A stretch of DNA of 64,000 nucleotides from Nocardioides sp. Root1257 (GTDB taxonomy: Bacteria; Actinomycetota; Actinomycetes; Propionibacteriales; Nocardioidaceae): NCBI RefSeq assembly GCF_001425175.1, contig NZ_LMDV01000008.1, positions 915,494 through 979,493 of the forward strand, written 5' to 3'. This document shows positions 60,146-64,000 of the stretch, piece after piece. A program made the translations under genes and the position numbers. The notes under the pieces were generated by a model. That model had not been told where the DNA came from. It did no database searches and saw nothing but the letters and a program-made list of their open reading frames with translations. The stretch's first letter is position 1; each line of letters opens with the position of its first letter.

Positions 60146-61261
60146 GTGACTGCATCGCCCCTCCCGGTCCGCGAGCCCCTGAAGTTCGCCTACTGGGTGC
60201 CCAACGTCAGCGGCGGCCTGGTCGTCAGCAAGATCGAGCAGCGCACGGACTGGGGCTACGACTACAACGTCGAGCTGGCCCGGCTCGCCGAGAACAACGG
60301 CTTCGAGTACGCCCTCTCCCAGGTCCGCTACATGGCGTCGTACGGCGCGGCGTACCAGCACGAGTCGACGAGCTTCAGCCTGGCGCTCGCCCTCGCCACC
60401 GAGCGGCTCAAGGTCATCGCCGCCGTGCACCCGGGGCTCTGGCAACCCGGCGTGCTGGCCAAGCTCGTCGCGAGCGCCGACCAGATGACGGGCGGTCGGA
60501 TGGCCGTCAACGTCGTCAGCGGCTGGTTCAAGGACGAGTTCACCCAGCTGGGCGAGCCGTGGCTCGAGCACGGGGAGCGCTACCGCCGCTCGGAGGAGTT
60601 CATCCGCTACCTGCGCGAGATCTGGACCTCCGACAGCGCTGAGCTGAGCGGTGACTTCTACCGGCTCCACGACTTCGACCTGAAGCCCAAGCCGGTCGAC
60701 GTGCCCGGACGTGCGCACCCGGAGATCTTCATGGGCGGCAACTCGACCGACGCCCGCGGCATGGGCGGTCGGGTCACGGACTGGTACTTCATGAACGGCA
60801 ACACGCCCGAGGGCATCAGCGAGCAGGTGCAGGACGTCAGCGACGTCGCCACCGTCCACGGCCGGACCGTGAAGTTCGGCGTCAACGGGTTCATGGTCGC
60901 CCGCGACAGCGAGGCCGAGGCGCACGCCGTGCTCGACGAGATCATCGCGAAGGCCGACGTCGAGGCCGTGGAGGGCTTCGGCGGCGCGGTCAAGCAGGCC
61001 GGCCAGTCGACCGGCGACAAGAAGGGCATGTGGCAGGACTCGGACTTCAAGGACCTGGTGCAGTACAACGACGGCTTCCGCACCGGCTTGATCGGCACGC
61101 CCGAGCAGGTCGCGTCGCGGATCCTGGAGTACAAGAAGGTCGGGGCCAACCTGATGCTGCTCGGCTTCCTGCACTTCCAGGAGGAGGTCGAGTACTTCGG
61201 GCGCAACGTCCTTCCGCTGGTGCGCGAGCTGGAGGCCGCCGAGCTGGAGCGCGTCGGATGA
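60146..61261 (+). CDS. sfnG: Dimethylsulfone monooxygenase, SfnG type
   Basis: 371 aa, LLM (luciferase-like) flavin-dependent enzyme. KFAYWVPNVSGGLVVSKIEQRTDWG and RLAENNGFEYALSQVRYMASYGA match SfnG very closely, as does AVNVVSGWFKDEFTQLGEPWLEH. With FMNH2 and O2 it turns dimethylsulfone into methanesulfinate and formaldehyde. SD GAGGAG is about 5 nt before GTG 60146. It is the first gene of an operon with an SfnB-like protein, SsuD and an FMN reductase, the full set to free sulfite from sulfones and sulfonates. Confidence 0.93.
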   Translation: MTASPLPVREPLKFAYWVPNVSGGLVVSKIEQRTDWGYDYNVELARLAENNGFEYALSQVRYMASYGAAYQHESTSFSLALALATERLKVIAAVHPGLWQPGVLAKLVASADQMTGGRMAVNVVSGWFKDEFTQLGEPWLEHGERYRRSEEFIRYLREIWTSDSAELSGDFYRLHDFDLKPKPVDVPGRAHPEIFMGGNSTDARGMGGRVTDWYFMNGNTPEGISEQVQDVSDVATVHGRTVKFGVNGFMVARDSEAEAHAVLDEIIAKADVEAVEGFGGAVKQAGQSTGDKKGMWQDSDFKDLVQYNDGFRTGLIGTPEQVASRILEYKKVGANLMLLGFLHFQEEVEYFGRNVLPLVRELEAAELERVG

Positions 61262-62466
61262 GTGCCGCACTCGAGCTCGACCACGCCGTACCCGTCCTCG
61301 ACGCCGTGACGGCGGTCTCGACCGCTGCGTCGGTGGCGGCCGAGCTGGCCGTCGGCGCCGCCGAGCGGGACGCGCAGCGGATCCTGCCGTCCGAGCAGAT
61401 CGCCGCCCTCTCGGCCTCCGGCCTCCTCGGCATCACGGTGCCGCGGGAGTACGGCGGCGCCGACCTCGGCGCCGGTGCCGTGGCGGAGGTGTTCCGCCTG
61501 CTGGCGATCGGCGACCCCAACGTCGCGCAGATCCCGCACAGCCACTTCGTCTACGTCAACGCGCTGCGGCACCGCGGCAGCCGCGCGCAGCAGTCCTTCT
61601 TCTTCGGCGAGGCGCTGGAGGGCAAGCGGTTCGGCAACGCGCAGTCCGAGGTCGGCACCAAGCACGTCCGGGACTACCGGACGACGCTGCGCGAGCAGTC
61701 CGAGGACCAGTGGGTGCTCGACGGCGAGAAGGGCTACAGCACCGGCGCCCTCTTCGCGGACTGGATCCCGGTCCTCGCCCACCTCGGCGAGGGCGGGCCG
61801 ATGCACGTCGCGTGGGTCGACCGCCGCGCCGACGGCGTCAGCGTCATCGACGACTGGGACGGCATGGGCCAGCGGACCACCGCCAGCGGCACGGTCCGGC
61901 TGCGCAACGTGAGCATCCACGCGTCGCGCATCACGCCGTACCACCTGACCTTCGAGGGCCCGCAGACGTACGGCGCGTTCGCGCAGCTGCTGCACGCCGC
62001 GATCGACGTCGGCATCGCGCGGGCGGCGCTCGACGACGCCGCGGCGTTCGTGACCACCTCGAGCCGCCCCTACCCGGACGCCGGTGTCGAGCGGGCCGCC
62101 GACGACCCGCTCGTCGTGCACGCCTTCGGGCAGATGGAGCTCGAGGTGCGCGCCGCCGAGGCGCTGCTCGCCGAGGGCGGCCTCGCCGTCGAGCAGGCCG
62201 ACCGCGACCTGTCCGCGCAGACGGCGGGCGAGGCGAGCCTCGCCGTCGCCGCCGCGCGGGCGTCCAGCACCCGCGCCGCGGTCGAGGTCGGCAGCCGCCT
62301 CTTCGAGGTCGCCGGCACGCGGTCCGCGCTGGCCTCGCTGAACCTCGACCGGCACTGGCGCAACGCACGCACCCACACGCTGCACGACCCCGCGGCGTGG
62401 AAGGTCCAGCACCTCGGGCGGTACGCCGTCGACGGCGTGCTGCCCCCCAACCACGGCCAGCTCTGA
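61258..62466 (+). CDS. sfnB: SfnB/MsuC-type flavin monooxygenase (acyl-CoA dehydrogenase fold)
   Basis: 402 aa. VPREYGGADLGAGAVAEVFRLLAIGDPNVAQIPHSHFVYV, FGNAQSEVGTKHVRDYRT and YSTGALFADWIPVLAHL are hallmark stretches of SfnB family proteins, as is DDWDGMGQRTTASGTVRL. The catalytic base of true acyl-CoA dehydrogenases is not expected. The close relative MsuC oxidises methanesulfinate to methanesulfonate, the step needed between the sfnG and ssuD products, so this may be its function. ATG 61258 overlaps the sfnG stop by 4 nt. Confidence 0.88.
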   Translation: MSAALELDHAVPVLDAVTAVSTAASVAAELAVGAAERDAQRILPSEQIAALSASGLLGITVPREYGGADLGAGAVAEVFRLLAIGDPNVAQIPHSHFVYVNALRHRGSRAQQSFFFGEALEGKRFGNAQSEVGTKHVRDYRTTLREQSEDQWVLDGEKGYSTGALFADWIPVLAHLGEGGPMHVAWVDRRADGVSVIDDWDGMGQRTTASGTVRLRNVSIHASRITPYHLTFEGPQTYGAFAQLLHAAIDVGIARAALDDAAAFVTTSSRPYPDAGVERAADDPLVVHAFGQMELEVRAAEALLAEGGLAVEQADRDLSAQTAGEASLAVAAARASSTRAAVEVGSRLFEVAGTRSALASLNLDRHWRNARTHTLHDPAAWKVQHLGRYAVDGVLPPNHGQL

Positions 62467-62510
62467 CTCTCGATACACCCGCTCGTACCTCGCGGGCACT
62501 CGACCACCGA
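62467..62510. repeat. REP-like palindromic unit in the sfn operon
   Basis: The 57-nt gap between sfnB-like and ssuD begins CTCTCGATAC, ends CACTCGACCACCGA, and holds a CCCGC/GCGGG stem with a TCGTACCTC loop. From memory this matches the TCTCGATAC-to-CTCGACCACC dispersed repeat of Nocardioides-type genomes. It may lower read-through or protect mRNA ends. Confidence 0.6.
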
Positions 62511-62523
62511 ACACGGAGGAAAG

Positions 62524-63681
62524 ATGTCGAACCTGAAGTTCCACTGGTTCCTGCCCACCAACGGCGGTGACGGCCGCCAGGTCGTCGGCGGCGGCCACGG
62601 CGTCGAGGCCGGCGCCGCCGGCCGGCCGGCCTCCGTGCCCTACCTCGGCCAGATCGCCCGCAGCGCCGAGCAGCTCGGCTTCGAGGCCGCGCTGACCCCG
62701 ACCGGTGCCTGGTGCGAGGACGCCTGGGTCTCGACCGCGATGCTCAGCCAGGTCTCCGAGCGGCTCAAGTTCCTGGTCGCGTTCCGGCCGGGGCTCACCT
62801 CGCCGTTCATCGCGGCGCAGATGGCGGGCTCGTTCCAGAACCTCTCCGGAGGCCGCCTGGCGCTCAACGTCGTGACCGGCGGCGAGAGCAAGGAGCAGCG
62901 GATGTTCGGTGACTTCCTGGACAAGGACGGCCGCTACGCCCGCTGCGACGAGTTCCTCACCATCGTCCGCAGGCTCTGGACCGGTGAGCCGGTGACCTTC
63001 GAGGGCGAGCACCTGCACGTCGAGGACGCCGTCCTGACCCAGATCCCCGACCCGCTGCCGGAGATCTACTTCGGCGGCTCCTCGCCGGCCGCCGGCCGGG
63101 TCGCGGCCAAGCACGTCGACGTCTACCTGACGTGGGGCGAGCCGCCGGCCGCCGTGGCCGAGAAGGTCGAGTGGGTGCGCAAGCTCGCCGCCGAGGAGGG
63201 TCGCGAGGACCAGATCCGGTTCGGCATCCGGCTGCACACGATCGCCCGGGACACCGCCGAGGAGGCCTGGGCGGAGGCGGACCGGCTGCTCGCCGGCATC
63301 TCCGAGGAGGAGATCGCCCGCGTGCAGTCCGGGCTGAAGCAGAGCGAGTCCGTCGGTCAGTCCCGGATGCTCGAGCTGAACGGCGGCTCCAAGGACGGCC
63401 TGGAGATCCACCCCAACCTCTGGGCCGGCGTCGGCCTGGTCCGCGGCGGCGCCGGGACCGCGATGGTCGGCAGCCACACCGAGATCGCCGACCTGATCGA
63501 GCAGTACCAGGCGGTCGGCATCGACGAGTTCGTGCTCTCCGGCTACCCGCACCTGGAGGAGTCCTACCGGTTCGGCGAGGGTGTGCTGCCCGAGCTGACC
63601 CGCCGCGGGCTCTGGGAGCACCCGGCTCCGGTCGCGTCGACGGCGTCGGTCCCGTTCGGCCAGAAGGCGGCCGCGTCGTGA
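62524..63681 (+). CDS. ssuD: Alkanesulfonate monooxygenase
   Basis: 385 aa, LLM fold. KFHWFLPTNGGDGRQVVGGGHG is the SsuD opening, TPTGAWCEDAWVSTAML holds the conserved Cys, and ALNVVTGGESKEQRMFGDFLDKD and RLHTIARDTAEEAWAEADRLL follow. With FMNH2 it splits alkanesulfonates to aldehyde and sulfite. SD GGAGGAAAG directly precedes ATG 62524. The FMN reductase gene overlaps its stop by 4 nt. Confidence 0.94.
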   Translation: MSNLKFHWFLPTNGGDGRQVVGGGHGVEAGAAGRPASVPYLGQIARSAEQLGFEAALTPTGAWCEDAWVSTAMLSQVSERLKFLVAFRPGLTSPFIAAQMAGSFQNLSGGRLALNVVTGGESKEQRMFGDFLDKDGRYARCDEFLTIVRRLWTGEPVTFEGEHLHVEDAVLTQIPDPLPEIYFGGSSPAAGRVAAKHVDVYLTWGEPPAAVAEKVEWVRKLAAEEGREDQIRFGIRLHTIARDTAEEAWAEADRLLAGISEEEIARVQSGLKQSESVGQSRMLELNGGSKDGLEIHPNLWAGVGLVRGGAGTAMVGSHTEIADLIEQYQAVGIDEFVLSGYPHLEESYRFGEGVLPELTRRGLWEHPAPVASTASVPFGQKAAAS

Positions 63682-64000
63682 CCGCCCCGTCCGGCAGCAG
63701 GGTCGCCGTCGTCGTCGGCAACCCCAAGCCGCAGAGCCGCACGCTCGAGGCCGCGACGTACGTCGCCTCCGAGCTGTCCGGCCGCGAGCCCGACCTGGTC
63801 GTCGACCTCGCCCAGCTCGGCGCCCGCCTGCTCGACTGGCAGGACGAGATGGTCACCGAGATCGTGGCCGAGGTCGGGGCCGCCGACCTGGTCGTCGTCG
63901 CGTCGCCGACCTACAAGGGCACCTACACGGGACTGCTCAAGCTCTTCCTCGACCGGTTCGCGTCGGGCCCGGAGGGCGGGCTGCGCGGCGTCGCCGTACC
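63678..64000 (+). CDS. msuE: NADPH-dependent FMN reductase, SsuE/MsuE type (3' end outside window)
   Basis: About 107 N-terminal residues are visible and the frame is open at the window edge. RVAVVVGNPKPQSRTLEAA is the flavodoxin-like first loop of this family, and VVVASPTYKGTYTGLLKLFLDRF the FMN-binding second loop. It supplies FMNH2 to the monooxygenases upstream. GTG 63678 overlaps the ssuD stop (GTGA). A true MsuE or SsuE cannot be separated on this part. Confidence 0.88.
   Translation, partial: MTAPSGSRVAVVVGNPKPQSRTLEAATYVASELSGREPDLVVDLAQLGARLLDWQDEMVTEIVAEVGAADLVVVASPTYKGTYTGLLKLFLDRFASGPEGGLRGVAV

Noticed and set aside
1..64000. CRISPR arrays, IS elements, prophage or integrase genes
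   Set aside because: No regularly spaced repeats, transposase or integrase motifs were seen on either strand.

Overview
The window is uniformly high-GC DNA, densely packed with genes on both strands and rich in GTG starts, 1-4 nt gene overlaps and TANNNT -10 boxes placed 6-7 nt before start codons (leaderless genes). Gene content fits an actinobacterium of the Nocardioides type: the divergent glgA/glgC pair, the hemE/DUF3000/RNase D neighbourhood, a wax-ester synthase, a ketosteroid dehydrogenase, a PASTA kinase and a mycobacterial DinB2-type polymerase. The taxon is inferred from content only. No rRNA, tRNA, CRISPR array, IS element or prophage is seen, and no gap between features exceeds 300 bases.

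Layout. 1-10039: carbohydrate locus with two sugar ABC permeases (the first cut by the window edge), a glycoamylase-fold hydrolase, GH39, DUF4234, GH15 and a GH30 lipoprotein. 10351-12617 (minus): two WXG100 proteins, a polymorphic toxin with an RNase A-like C-terminus, and a CdiI-type immunity protein, all translationally linked. 12696-15023 (minus): an acyl-CoA dehydrogenase pair. 15211-20754: secreted protein, gluconate kinase and permease, DUF427, MFS exporter. 20846-23312: divergent glgA/glgC. 23321-32421: epimerase, Mug glycosylase, lipoprotein, phosphodiester glycosidase, solitary DNA methyltransferase, LysR/DMT pair, WS/DGAT acyltransferase, PASTA kinase. 32565-35676: three secreted proteins with similar leaders, one an HNH nuclease behind a long SD-containing hairpin. 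35702-41810: FUSC protein, DinB2-type polymerase, YbdK-type ligase, DUF402, ThrE-type exporter, SDR. 41807-46484: Baeyer-Villiger monooxygenase with divergent TetR, then a two-component system whose promoter region carries 11-bp-spaced repeats. 46481-54529: KstD-like dehydrogenase, a nested palindromic repeat, HrpA helicase, a candidate structured RNA just upstream of a PemK-fold protein, and an orphan solute-binding lipoprotein. 54620-58982: YCII protein, RNase D, DUF3000, hemE, DUF4349. 58979-64000: LysR regulator divergent from a sulfone/sulfonate operon (sfnG, sfnB-like, ssuD, msuE-like, the last cut by the window edge).

Strongest leads: the ESX-type RNase toxin/immunity operon (10351-12617); the structured RNA plus PemK-fold gene (52525-53082), which could be an RNA-antitoxin arrangement but is unproven; two related long palindromes sharing a GACGTCATAC core in convergent gaps (10281-10340 and 54551-54596); the putative response-regulator box array (46087-46160); the 21-pair hairpin holding the SD of the HNH nuclease gene (34492-34538); and a Leu at the steric-gate position of the Y-family polymerase.
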